Source: Rhodococcus sp. KRD162 (lineage in GTDB: Bacteria > Actinomycetota > Actinomycetes > Mycobacteriales > Mycobacteriaceae). From it: a stretch of 64,000 nucleotides of DNA. Location of the stretch: NCBI RefSeq assembly GCF_017168335.1, contig NZ_JABFAU010000013.1, forward strand, positions 302,944 through 366,943. Direction: 5' to 3'. The position numbers were made by a program, and so were the translations under genes. Below the pieces are notes generated by a model. The model did no database searches and had not been told where the DNA came from. It was given only the letters and a program-made list of their open reading frames with translations. Of this stretch, positions 40,503-48,818 are shown piece after piece. Each line of letters opens with the position of its first letter. Position 1 is the stretch's first letter.

Positions 40503-41057
40503 ATGAGTACCGAATCCTGGACGCTCGACGCAGCGGACGGCGGACAGCTGGCCGTTCGGACCGATGTCGTGGGAAAGGCATCCAGAATGGGGCATCGGCT
40601 CACGATTGCGGTGACCTCCTGGACTGCCACCGTCGAGTGGTCCGGGGGCGCACCGACCACGGTCGCGTTGACCGCCGAGGTGGCCTCGCTCGATGTGGTG
40701 CACGGCGAGGGCGGACTGACGCCCCTGCTCGGCCCCGAGAAGGTCGTGGCGAAAGCCAACGCGCTCAAAAGCTTCGACGCAGAACGCTATCCGAGAATTC
40801 AGTTTCGTTCGGAGGAGATCACTGCCGTGGACTCCGGGTTTCGGCTGGCAGGCACAGTGGAGATTCACGGGGTTTCGAGGCAGATCGCCGTGGAAGTCAC
40901 CGTCGCCGATCTCGGCGATCGGTGGCACATCCGGTCCGAAACTGCTGTGCGTCAATCGGAGTACGAGATCACTCCGTACTCGCAGATGTTCGGGGCCATG
41001 AAGGTGGCGGACGAGGTGATCGTGACATTCGATGCCGAATATCGAGTGCGGCCCTGA
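40503..41057 (+). CDS. YceI-family lipid-binding protein
   Basis: The 184-residue protein is a YceI barrel without an anchor or clear signal peptide: WTLDAADGGQLAVRTDVVGKASRMGHRLTIAVTSW, then KSFDAERYPRIQFRSEEITAV and a final GTVEIHGVSRQIAVEVTV. YceI proteins bind polyisoprenoid-like or amide lipids in a hydrophobic tunnel. ATG at 40503, divergent from the dihydroxyacetone kinase gene by 65 bases, with the SIMPL lipoprotein gene 20 bases downstream. It is a separate paralogue of the membrane-anchored YceI at 24466; the two are only distantly alike. Confidence 0.87.
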   Translation: MSTESWTLDAADGGQLAVRTDVVGKASRMGHRLTIAVTSWTATVEWSGGAPTTVALTAEVASLDVVHGEGGLTPLLGPEKVVAKANALKSFDAERYPRIQFRSEEITAVDSGFRLAGTVEIHGVSRQIAVEVTVADLGDRWHIRSETAVRQSEYEITPYSQMFGAMKVADEVIVTFDAEYRVRP

Positions 41058-41077
41058 GCCTTTCCAATTTTCCTGCC

Positions 41078-41827
41078 ATGGTGGACACTACGGCGGTGAG
41101 TCGAAATCGATGGAAGCTCGGATCGTACACATCGGCCCTGGTGCTGGCGGTGGTGTTGATCGCGGGCTGCAGCAGTCCGGCAACCACGTCCACTGATGGA
41201 TCTGTCGGAGTGAACGTCAACGGCGTGGGAGAAGTCCAGGGTGCGCCCGATACCCTGACGGCGCGGATCGGTGTCCAGGTCACGGCCGAGGATGTCACTG
41301 CCGCCATCGAAGAAGCGAACGCGGCCGCTACAAGCGTCACGGACGCGGTGGTCGCAGCGGGCGTCGACCGCGCGGATATCCAGACCCAGCAGGTCTCGAT
41401 CGATCCGCAGTACTCGGGTGCGCTCCCGGGCGGTGACTCGACGATCTCCGGATATCAGGCCACCAATACCCTGCAGGTCACGGTTCGAGACCTGTCGAAG
41501 GCGTCCGCGGTGCTGGGGGATGCCACCTCGGCGGGCGGAAATGCGACCCGTATCTCCGGGGTGTCGTTCAGGATCGACGACGACTCCGAGTTGATCGCCG
41601 ATGCTCGTTCCAGGGCGTTCGCCGATGCCAGAGATCGCGCCGAGCAGTATGCCGGCCTCGCGGGTGGCGAACTCGGCGACGTCGTGTCGATCACCGAGTC
41701 GATCACCGGGCAGGAGCAGCCGACGTCCTTCCGTGATTCTGCGGGTGCGGCGAGTATGGCGGTGCCCATCGAACCGGGGCAGCAGACCGTGTCGGTGTCG
41801 GTGTCGGTGCGATGGGCGTTGAACTAG
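41078..41827 (+). CDS. SIMPL-domain lipoprotein
   Basis: The 249-residue protein has a signal peptide with lipobox VLIAGC near residue 31 and then a SIMPL (DUF541) domain: GVNVNGVGEVQGAPDTLTARIGVQVTAEDVTAAIEEANAAATSVTDAVVAAGVDRADIQTQQVSIDPQY, and later ADARSRAFADARDRAEQYAGLAGGELGDVVSITES. The start could be the ATG at 41078 or a GTG at 41096. It follows the YceI gene in the same direction. SIMPL proteins are envelope proteins of unclear role. Its last four bases overlap the convergent CoA-transferase gene. Confidence 0.87.
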   Translation: MVDTTAVSRNRWKLGSYTSALVLAVVLIAGCSSPATTSTDGSVGVNVNGVGEVQGAPDTLTARIGVQVTAEDVTAAIEEANAAATSVTDAVVAAGVDRADIQTQQVSIDPQYSGALPGGDSTISGYQATNTLQVTVRDLSKASAVLGDATSAGGNATRISGVSFRIDDDSELIADARSRAFADARDRAEQYAGLAGGELGDVVSITESITGQEQPTSFRDSAGAASMAVPIEPGQQTVSVSVSVRWALN

Positions 41828-42942
41828 TGTCGGCCCTCGAGCCGGGGAGGCGGCATGCGGTAGTTCACCGGGGTGGCCGAGAAATCCACCGGGTTTCGGA
41901 CGCCGTCTGCGGCTGATCCCGGCACGTCGACCCGTGGCCCGAGTCCGAGTGACTCCGCGAACGCGAAGGCCTCTTCGACGGAGTTGACCGGCCCGGCGGG
42001 AACGTTCCGGTCCATCAGCGCTCGGTACCATTCGTCCGCGGTGCGTCTGCGCAATGCCGAGGTCAGAATGTCGACCAGCTGATCTCGATGTTCGACGCGA
42101 GCGGAGTTGGAAGAAAAGCGCTCGTCCTCGGCCAGGTTCGGCTCGTCGAGCACCTCGACCAACGCCCGAAACTGCCGGTCGTTTCCCACCGCCAGTGCCA
42201 ACGGGCGGTCGGCAGTTTCGAACACCTCGTACGGCACGAGCGAGGGATGCTTGTTGCCCATGGGAGCCGGCACCACGCCCGCCCCCAGGAAGGCCGCCGA
42301 CTGGTTGCTCAAGGCGGACAGCACCGAGGCCATCAGTGAGGTGTGTACCTGTTGCCCCACACCGGTTCTGGAGCGATGATGCAGTGCCGCAAGGATTCCG
42401 CTCAGCGCGTGGAGACCGGTAACGATGTCGACCATCGCCACACCCACTTTGGTCGGGGTGGAGGCGTCGGGGCCGGTGACACTCATCAGACCGCCGACCG
42501 CCTGGACCACCAGATCGTAGCCGGGAAGTGCCGCGCCCCCACCGGTACCGAAACCGGTGATCGAGCAATAGATCAGACCGGGATTCTGCTGCGTCAGAGT
42601 CGAATAGCCCAATCCCAATCGGTCCATGGCACCGGCCCGGAAGTTCTCGATGAGAATGTCTGCGCCGGCAATGATCTCGCGGGCCTCAGCTGCACCGCTG
42701 TCCGACTGCAGGTCGATGAACCTCGAGGTCTTGTTCCGATTGACGGAGTTGAAATATGTTGCGGTGCCGCCCGAGTCGTACGGCGGTGCCCACGACCGAG
42801 TGTCGTCGCCTCGTCCGGGACGCTCGATCTTGATCACCTCGGCACCCATGTCGCCGAGCATCATCGTCGCGTACGGGCCTGCGAGTACGCGAGAGAAATC
42901 CGCGACGACGAGTCCTTCCAGTGGACCGGTGGCAGCTGTCAT
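41824..42942 (-). CDS. CaiB/BaiF-family CoA-transferase
   Basis: The 372-residue protein is a family III CoA-transferase, moving CoA between carboxylic acids. Family markers are GPLEGLVVADFSRVLAGPYATMMLGDMGAEVIKIERP, NRNKTSRFIDLQ, ADILIENFRAGAMDRLGLGY, and GLIYCSITGFGTGGGAALPGYDLVVQAVGGLMSVTG with the catalytic Asp after PGY. The substrate cannot be deduced; no acyl-CoA dehydrogenase or hydratase lies nearby. The TetR gene 31 bases upstream, in the same direction, may control it. Confidence 0.9.
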   Translation of the reverse strand: MTAATGPLEGLVVADFSRVLAGPYATMMLGDMGAEVIKIERPGRGDDTRSWAPPYDSGGTATYFNSVNRNKTSRFIDLQSDSGAAEAREIIAGADILIENFRAGAMDRLGLGYSTLTQQNPGLIYCSITGFGTGGGAALPGYDLVVQAVGGLMSVTGPDASTPTKVGVAMVDIVTGLHALSGILAALHHRSRTGVGQQVHTSLMASVLSALSNQSAAFLGAGVVPAPMGNKHPSLVPYEVFETADRPLALAVGNDRQFRALVEVLDEPNLAEDERFSSNSARVEHRDQLVDILTSALRRRTADEWYRALMDRNVPAGPVNSVEEAFAFAESLGLGPRVDVPGSAADGVRNPVDFSATPVNYRMPPPRLEGRH

Positions 42943-42973
42943 CGGTCCACTGTATTGGTCGACAGGCCGCGGT

Positions 42974-43615
42974 TCAGTTCAGGTCGGGAACGAACGCTCC
43001 CAGGACGGCGACCATCGTCTCGACGATGAGCTCGATCGGTGGGCGAGGCGGAGCCGTGCGGGACCAGTCGGAGACGATCTCGGTGAGTGCCCCGAGGAAT
43101 GCCGTTGCGGCCAAACGGTATCCGCCAGGGGGAACGAAGTCGAGCCCGATTTCCGCACGCAGGGTGGCCTCGAAGAACTCCACCCACTGCGCACGGCGGC
43201 GCGTGCGGTGCTGTTCCACGGCGTCGCTGACACCCAGCATCTCCAGATACGAAATCCGCGCGCGCCGCGGGTCACCACCTATCGATCCGACCAAGGCTGT
43301 CATGGCGGCGGCGACGAGCGAGCGGCGATCTCGATCGACGTGACCGTCGAGGGCCGCGACGACTGCAGCCAGCGCGTCGTCCTGAATCAGGTCGTACACG
43401 TCGACGAGCAGTGCCTCACGGTTGGCGAACTCGCTGTAGAACTGACTACGCGCGAGACCGGCCGCGGTGCAGATATCCGCCACCGACGTGCCTGCGTAGC
43501 CGCGTACTCCGATGACCTCGATCCCGGCCTGGAGGAACCGTGCGCGCCGATCGGCTTTGCGCGCGGCCGACGATTGTCCGGCGTAGATGCGGCCTTGGTC
43601 ATCGGCGTCGGTCAC
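42974..43615 (-). CDS. TetR-family regulator
   Basis: The 213-residue protein carries a TetR helix-turn-helix: ARFLQAGIEVIGVRGYAGTSVADICTAAGLARSQFYSEFANREALLVDVYDLI. The C-terminal ligand domain is helical, with LGALTEIVSDWSR near the end. It lies 31 bases upstream of the CoA-transferase gene in the same direction and may be co-transcribed with it. No clear palindrome was found just upstream. Ligand unknown. Confidence 0.9.
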   Translation of the reverse strand: MTDADDQGRIYAGQSSAARKADRRARFLQAGIEVIGVRGYAGTSVADICTAAGLARSQFYSEFANREALLVDVYDLIQDDALAAVVAALDGHVDRDRRSLVAAAMTALVGSIGGDPRRARISYLEMLGVSDAVEQHRTRRRAQWVEFFEATLRAEIGLDFVPPGGYRLAATAFLGALTEIVSDWSRTAPPRPPIELIVETMVAVLGAFVPDLN

Positions 43616-43669
43616 CGGCGGAGTCTACCGCCGACGAACCGTCCGCCGCCCTGACGCCTCTCGCGTCGG

Positions 43670-45082
43670 TCACGCCCCGATCGGCTTGCCGAACAGTCCG
43701 GCGACTATCTCGCCGACGGCGTCGACGAAGAGCGGGTGTGCACGCGTGTCGAGTGCCATCGAGCCGACGTCGTTGGTTCGGCAACCCGGTTCGACCGGGA
43801 CGCCGGCGAAGCGGTCGCGCATCCACAACACCGCGCTCGGGAAGGCGATCAGCTCGAGGGTGATGTGTTCACTGAAATGGTCACGGGTGTAGGTGACATC
43901 GGCACCTGGTCGGCTGCAATACGAGTCGACCATCGCGTTGACCGGTCCGATCGGCACCAACCAATCCGGGTTGGAATGGTAGACGTAGAGCGGCATGTTC
44001 GGAGTGGTGCCGCCGAGCTGCATCGCAGATAGAGCCTTCTTCACCACTGGTTGCTGGATCGGGTCGCCCTCGGTATGGAGAAAGCCCTTCAGGTTGACGA
44101 ACGGGAGCAGCGCCGAGCTGTACCCGACACAGAGATTGTCCTTGGCCGCGAACAATGCCCGGCCGAGCGGATCGATATGTGCGTCGATGAACTCGGCCAA
44201 CTCGGGATCCTCGCGACTTGCACCGATGATCCCTGCCGCGACGATTCCCGAGCCGAGGGCGTTGTTGGCGTTGTCGACCAGTGCCCCCAGTTCGGCTGGC
44301 GTGCCGCCCTCGGTGACGCCGACGATATCGAGCTCAGGGGCGTAGCTTTCAGCCAGTTCGGCTGCATGCCCGGTGGCGATCGCGCCGCCGGAGTAGCCGC
44401 TCATACCGACCCGGGTGGCCTCCCCAGCGAGCTGCATCGGAGCGAAGTTCTCGGCCGCTCGGATGCCGTCGAGTGTGATCCGACCGGCCACCGGGCCTGC
44501 GGCGAACGAGTTGTTCGGACCCTGATGATCGGGCACCGACACCGCCCACCCCTGCGCCAGCGCTGCCTGCACTTCGAGAAATTGTGCCCCCGAGGTCACC
44601 GCGCCGGTCACCGGCCAGGGAATGGCTCCCGCTCGCATGGCGTACGAGGGCGCACAGTATGCCGCAAGCGAATCCTCGGCCAACTGGATCGAGAGCAGCG
44701 GCCGCGGACCCGTGGCCACGCCACGGGGCTTGATGACCGTGGTCACCGCAGCAATCGGCTCATCGCGGCCGTTGTTGGACCGGAACGACAGCTGCCAGGC
44801 ATCGACCTGAGTGGGGATGACGTTGAGGGTGGCCAGCTCTACGGGCCGTGCGGCAATGATCTGGCCCGGCGCGGCCGCGGCCACCACGTCGTCGGGCGGA
44901 AGGTAGAAATCGGTGTCGAACTCCGGAATTTTCGGCCACGTGAACGGAGCAAGAGGTGGCTGGATTTCCACCTCGGGCGAATCGGGTGCAGCAGCAGCGG
45001 GCGTCGTCATGACGGCGAAAGCCGCTGCGGCGGTCATCACGCTGATCGCTGTACGCAGCGTCCAAGATCGGGCAGAAGACAC
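43670..45082 (-). CDS. Secreted lipase (LIP/secretory lipase family)
   Basis: The 470-residue protein begins at a GTG with AAGGAG seven bases upstream (45082) and a Sec signal peptide ending in MTTPAAAAPDSP. The mature enzyme matches the secretory lipase family (PF03583 type) common in mycolic-acid bacteria: PDHQGPNNSFAAG, nucleophile elbow VGMSGYSGGAIATG, and the late VYHSNPDWLVPIGPVNAMVDSYC, with His in HFSEHITLE. It hydrolyses triglycerides or other esters outside the cell. The sequence between 45083 and the DODA-type gene at 45295 holds no gene. Confidence 0.9.
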   Translation of the reverse strand: MSSARSWTLRTAISVMTAAAAFAVMTTPAAAAPDSPEVEIQPPLAPFTWPKIPEFDTDFYLPPDDVVAAAAPGQIIAARPVELATLNVIPTQVDAWQLSFRSNNGRDEPIAAVTTVIKPRGVATGPRPLLSIQLAEDSLAAYCAPSYAMRAGAIPWPVTGAVTSGAQFLEVQAALAQGWAVSVPDHQGPNNSFAAGPVAGRITLDGIRAAENFAPMQLAGEATRVGMSGYSGGAIATGHAAELAESYAPELDIVGVTEGGTPAELGALVDNANNALGSGIVAAGIIGASREDPELAEFIDAHIDPLGRALFAAKDNLCVGYSSALLPFVNLKGFLHTEGDPIQQPVVKKALSAMQLGGTTPNMPLYVYHSNPDWLVPIGPVNAMVDSYCSRPGADVTYTRDHFSEHITLELIAFPSAVLWMRDRFAGVPVEPGCRTNDVGSMALDTRAHPLFVDAVGEIVAGLFGKPIGA

Positions 45083-45294
45083 GGGTGTACTCCTTCGCGC
45101 CGGACGACGGAATCCACTGGACGCGCGCCCGGCGACGGTTGGTAGAGCGCATCCGCCCATCTTGGACACCGATGTCCGAGATGGTGCTCAGAACTGTAGA
45201 GCGAAGTGGCGTGGATAACAATCCCCAATCGAAAAGAATCCAGAAGTGAACCGATCCCACGTTCCCTCGGATCGCTCCCGCCTCCCCTGAGAGG

Positions 45295-46176
45295 TCAGGC
45301 TACTGCGAAAGACCGCTTCGCCAAACCGAATCGAAAGCCAGAGATGGCAGCGGTCACCGGTGCCTCCGGGTTCTCGGCGGCACCGAGGGTGACGAACAGC
45401 GGCGTGAAGTGTTCGACAGTCGGGTGGGCGTACGGCATTCCCGGTGCGAGATTGCGGAAATCCGACAGACTCGCGACATCACCGCGGGACAGTGCGTCGG
45501 CGGCCCACAGATCGAAGTCCTCCGACCACGTCGGCACGGTGTTGGTGTCGAAGTTCTCCCGCGAGAGGAACCGCAGTCCATGAGTCATGAACCCCGAACC
45601 GATGACCAACACGCCCTCCGCGCGCAACTCTTTGAGCGCTGCACCAATGGCCATCAGCCGGTCGGGAGCATGCGTCGGCAGGCTCAACTGGAGTACGGGG
45701 ACGTCGGCATACGGGTACATCACCTTCAGGGGAACCCAGGCTCCGTGATCGAGGCCGCGCTTGGCGTGTCGGTGCAGGCTCTCCGACGCCGGTAGTGCCG
45801 CGGCAACCCGCGTGGCCAGCGCCTCTGCGTCGGGCGTCCGGTATTCCATCGAGAAGTAGCGCTGGGCGAAACCGCCGAAGTCGTAGACCAGCGGGGTCGC
45901 GGCCGCCGATGCCGACAAGCTCAGCGGGGCCTGCTCCCAGTGCGCACTGACGATGAGGATCGCCGTGGGCTTGGGCATCGACTGCGACCACGTGAAGAGT
46001 TCGTTCATCCAGAGTGCGTCGTCGAAGACCGGTGGTGCGCCATGACTGATGTACAGCGCGGGCATCGGCCCATAACTCGGGGTCCACACCTGCTGCGATC
46101 GACTCGCGGGTGCGAGGTCGGCGAGAAACGCGTCGAACGCTGCGCCCGCTCTGGGCCGGTTGATCACGGATGTCAT
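45295..46176 (-). CDS. DODA-type extradiol aromatic ring-opening dioxygenase
   Basis: The 293-residue protein matches the 4,5-DOPA-extradiol-dioxygenase (YgiD/DODA, LigB-like) family: MPALYISHGAPPVFDDALW, ILIVSAHWEQ, GLDHGAWVPLKVMYPYADVPVLQLSL, GVLVIGSGFMTHGLRFL and MPYAHPTVEHFTPLFVTLGA. The two early histidines (ISHGAP, SAHWEQ) are probable metal ligands. Starts at ATG 46176 with AAGGA upstream. A 20-bp perfect palindrome (46196-46215) lies directly before it. Natural substrate unknown: a catechol, possibly L-DOPA. Confidence 0.88.
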   Translation of the reverse strand: MTSVINRPRAGAAFDAFLADLAPASRSQQVWTPSYGPMPALYISHGAPPVFDDALWMNELFTWSQSMPKPTAILIVSAHWEQAPLSLSASAAATPLVYDFGGFAQRYFSMEYRTPDAEALATRVAAALPASESLHRHAKRGLDHGAWVPLKVMYPYADVPVLQLSLPTHAPDRLMAIGAALKELRAEGVLVIGSGFMTHGLRFLSRENFDTNTVPTWSEDFDLWAADALSRGDVASLSDFRNLAPGMPYAHPTVEHFTPLFVTLGAAENPEAPVTAAISGFRFGLAKRSFAVA

Positions 46177-46195
46177 GGCGGGTCCTTCGAGCGCT

Positions 46196-46215
46196 TAAGT
46201 TGAATCTTCAACTTA
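46196..46215. promoter_or_regulatory. MarR-type palindromic operator
   Basis: TAAGTTGAA and TTCAACTTA flank the central TC. The motif AGTTGAA-N2-TTCAACT is typical of MarR-family operators. It sits 20 bases upstream of the DODA-type gene's start codon. No MarR gene lies in the window, so the regulator must be encoded elsewhere. Confidence 0.6.
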
Positions 46216-46466
46216 GCACTCCAGTCAATTCATGACAACGCCACCTCGCAGGTAGACCTCGATCGCCGGTGACCTCAGCGTCCACTATTCGTGCCGAAAA
46301 GCCTTTTCCCGTTTGTAGGAGCGAATTGTGGACACTCACGTCAGTGCCATCAGGCCGTTTCGAGCAGGTACCCGAACACGAGGTATCCGCCGCCACGCTC
46401 CGCACCTTCGCGCGCAGCGGCCGACACCGTCAGCAGACGCACGAACCGCGTGCGCCGCGGAGTCGA

Positions 46467-46676
46467 CTAGCCGGTGGCGAGCGCGAGGTCGCTGACCTGG
46501 GGCTCGAGCTGAACAGTCGAATACCCCTGAATCTCGAACTTGTTCTCGCCCTCAGGTGGCCCGAGGACGGCGCGAACGATCAGCGTCGCGGCGGCAGCGA
46601 CGAGTGCGATCACGATGACCACCGCTGCGACGATCAGCAGGGTCCGTCGGCCACCGAACAGGTTCTTCGAGCTCAT
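46467..46676 (-). CDS. Small single-pass membrane protein
   Basis: The 69-residue protein starts MSSKNLFGGRRTLLIVAAVVIVIALVAAAATLIVRAVLGPP: a short positive N-terminus and one transmembrane helix, then a 30-residue tail (EGENKFEIQGYSTVQLEPQVSDLALATG) outside. ATG at 46676, seven codons into the longer frame. I recognise no family. It is divergent from hmgA, 145 bases away. Confidence 0.6.
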   Translation of the reverse strand: MSSKNLFGGRRTLLIVAAVVIVIALVAAAATLIVRAVLGPPEGENKFEIQGYSTVQLEPQVSDLALATG

Positions 46677-46820
46677 GGGTCCATCATGGACCACGCCGGG
46701 ATGGACCGAGCCGTGCGGTGTGGACTTCGATCCAGGTACCGATCGAAGGACTCGTGACTAGAGTTGCCCTGATGCTCGCCCGGACCCCGACGAGTCGAAC
46801 AGCAGCGAACGGGAGGATGC

Positions 46821-48014
46821 GTGGCCTACTACCGGCAGCTCGGATCGGTTCCGCCGAAGCGACACACCCAGCACCGAACTCCCGACGGCAACCTCTATTT
46901 CGAGGAGCTGATGGGCGAAGAGGGATTCTCTTCGGACTCGTCTCTGCTGTACCACCGCCAGATACCGTCGGCCATCGTCGATGCCACGGTCTGGGAACTC
47001 CCCGATCAATCGACAACGCCCAACCATCCGCTCGTGCCGCGGCACCTGAAGTTGCACGAGCTGTTTCCCGAATCCGCGGTGGCGGACACCGATGTCGTCA
47101 CCGGCCGACGCCTCGTTCTCGGCAACGCCGACGTCAGACTGTCCTACGTGGTCGCAGCGAAAACCTCGCCGCTGTATCGCAATTCGATCGGCGACGAGTT
47201 GGTCTACATCGAATCCGGTTCTGCCACCGTCGAAACAGTGTTCGGCGCACTACAGGCACGGCAGGGTGACTACGTTCTCATTCCACGCGCCACGACGCAC
47301 CGCTGGATTCCCGACACCGCCCTGCGTGCCTATGCCATCGAGGCCAACAGTCACATCACGCCACCGACGCGGTTTCTGTCCAAGTACGGCCAGTTGCTCG
47401 AGAACGCACCGTACTGCGAACGCGATCTGCACGGCCCCACCGAGCCTCTGCTCGGCGAGGGAACCGACGTGGAAGTGCTTGTCAAACATCGTGGTTCGAC
47501 GGGCATCGTCGGAACCCGATACGTCTACCCGCAGCACCCGTTCGACGTGGTGGGGTGGGACGGCTGCCTATACCCGTACACGTTCAACATCTCCGACTAC
47601 GAACCGATCACCGGCCGGGTGCATCAACCACCGCCCGCACACCAGGCGTTCGAAGGGGCCAATTTCGTGATCTGCAATTTCGTTCCGCGCAAGGTCGACT
47701 ACCACCCGCTGGCAATTCCGGTGCCGTACTACCACTCCAACGTCGACTCCGACGAGATCATGTTCTACGTAGGCGGTGACTACGAGGCCCGCAAGGGTTC
47801 CGGGATCGGCCAGGGGTCGATTTCGGTGCATCCCGGTGGTCACGCTCACGGCCCGCAACCCGGTGCTTACGAACGCAGCATCGGTGCCGAGTTCTTCGAT
47901 GAATTGGCTGTCATGGTCGATACGTTCCGACCGCTCGAACTCGGCGAAGGAGCGCTCGCGTGCGAGGACACCGGGTACGCGTGGACCTGGGCCGGCCGGG
48001 GGCCGACTCGATGA
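46821..48014 (+). CDS. hmgA: Homogentisate 1,2-dioxygenase
   Basis: The 397-residue cupin enzyme opens the ring of homogentisate to maleylacetoacetate in tyrosine and phenylalanine breakdown. Markers are the N-terminal YYRQLGSVPPKRHTQ, GDELVYIESGSATVETVFG, and the iron-site region PYYHSNVDSDEIMFYVGG (residues about 303-320) and HPGGHAHGPQPGAYERS. The GTG at 46821 follows GGGAGG. Its stop overlaps the next gene by four bases (ATGA), so the unknown protein downstream is made with it. Regulation may involve the Lrp proteins encoded at 49991 or 51879. Confidence 0.93.
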   Translation: MAYYRQLGSVPPKRHTQHRTPDGNLYFEELMGEEGFSSDSSLLYHRQIPSAIVDATVWELPDQSTTPNHPLVPRHLKLHELFPESAVADTDVVTGRRLVLGNADVRLSYVVAAKTSPLYRNSIGDELVYIESGSATVETVFGALQARQGDYVLIPRATTHRWIPDTALRAYAIEANSHITPPTRFLSKYGQLLENAPYCERDLHGPTEPLLGEGTDVEVLVKHRGSTGIVGTRYVYPQHPFDVVGWDGCLYPYTFNISDYEPITGRVHQPPPAHQAFEGANFVICNFVPRKVDYHPLAIPVPYYHSNVDSDEIMFYVGGDYEARKGSGIGQGSISVHPGGHAHGPQPGAYERSIGAEFFDELAVMVDTFRPLELGEGALACEDTGYAWTWAGRGPTR

Positions 48015-48799
48015 TCCCGCCGTTCTACCATCGCCTGTTCGACGACGCCGCTGTCTTCCCTCCCGGCAATGCGCCACTCGATGTTGCTGCGGCACAACAT
48101 CTCGAGTACCGGGCCAGCGCTTTCGCAGACCTCGTCGGCCCGTTGGTCGTTCCGATGAACCGGGTGAGCGAGCTCGTCCTCGGTACTCGAATGAACGTGG
48201 CGTTGACCGCACCTGCGGGCCCGGGCAGCGTGGCGGCAGGCCTGCGGGTCGCCGATCGGACCCCCGGGGTGACCGTTGTTGCCGTCGACGTGGCAGTGCC
48301 CGAAGGCACGAACATCGACGCCCTGCGCACCATCACTGCGGACATCGACATCTACGTCGAAATTCCCCGGGACTCCAGACGGGACGCGATCTTCGACGCC
48401 GTCGACGAGTTCGGGTATCGCGCCGCGTTCAGCACCGGCGGCGTCGCCGCAGACCTGTATCCGAGCGAACAGGAACTCGCCGCGTCCATCTACGAGGCGG
48501 CGCAGCGCGAGGTCCACTTCAAAGCCACCGCCGGCCTGAACCAGGCTGCCCGTAACACCGATCCGCACAACGGGTTCGAGCAACATGGCTTCCTCAACGT
48601 GGTGCTCGCGGCGCAGGCCGCACACAGCGGCGCTCGCGTCGGCGAGCTCGAGAAGATACTGGCGATCCGAGACGCCGATACCCTCGCCGAGCTCGTCGCC
48701 GGGATCGAGGGCCAGCGGGCATTGGCCTCCTTCGGTGCCTGCAGCATCCGCCGACCCCTGGACGATCTCGTCCGCCTCGGACTCGTCCCGCCCCTGTGA
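48011..48799 (+). CDS. Unknown protein coupled between hmgA and fahA
   Basis: The 262-residue protein starts MIPPFYHRLFDDAAVFPPGNAP and is translationally coupled to hmgA. It looks like an alpha/beta (probably TIM-barrel) enzyme: alternating strands such as MNVALTAP, VTVVAVDV, IDIYVEIPR and YRAAFSTGG, then VHFKATAGLNQAARNTDP with a lysine-containing strand end like those in aldolases or isomerases, and HGFLNVVLAA. No cofactor or signal sequence is visible. The step between HmgA and FahA products needs a maleylacetoacetate isomerase, for which no gene is otherwise seen, so an isomerase role is a hypothesis. Confidence 0.75.
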   Translation: MIPPFYHRLFDDAAVFPPGNAPLDVAAAQHLEYRASAFADLVGPLVVPMNRVSELVLGTRMNVALTAPAGPGSVAAGLRVADRTPGVTVVAVDVAVPEGTNIDALRTITADIDIYVEIPRDSRRDAIFDAVDEFGYRAAFSTGGVAADLYPSEQELAASIYEAAQREVHFKATAGLNQAARNTDPHNGFEQHGFLNVVLAAQAAHSGARVGELEKILAIRDADTLAELVAGIEGQRALASFGACSIRRPLDDLVRLGLVPPL

Positions 48800-48818
48800 C
48801 CTACAAGGAGCGCCGTTC

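Noticed and set aside
46208-46405. 65-codon minus-strand frame upstream of the DODA-type gene
   Set aside because: No ribosome site, no family resemblance, and it overlaps the MarR-type operator. I see no gene in 46216-46466.
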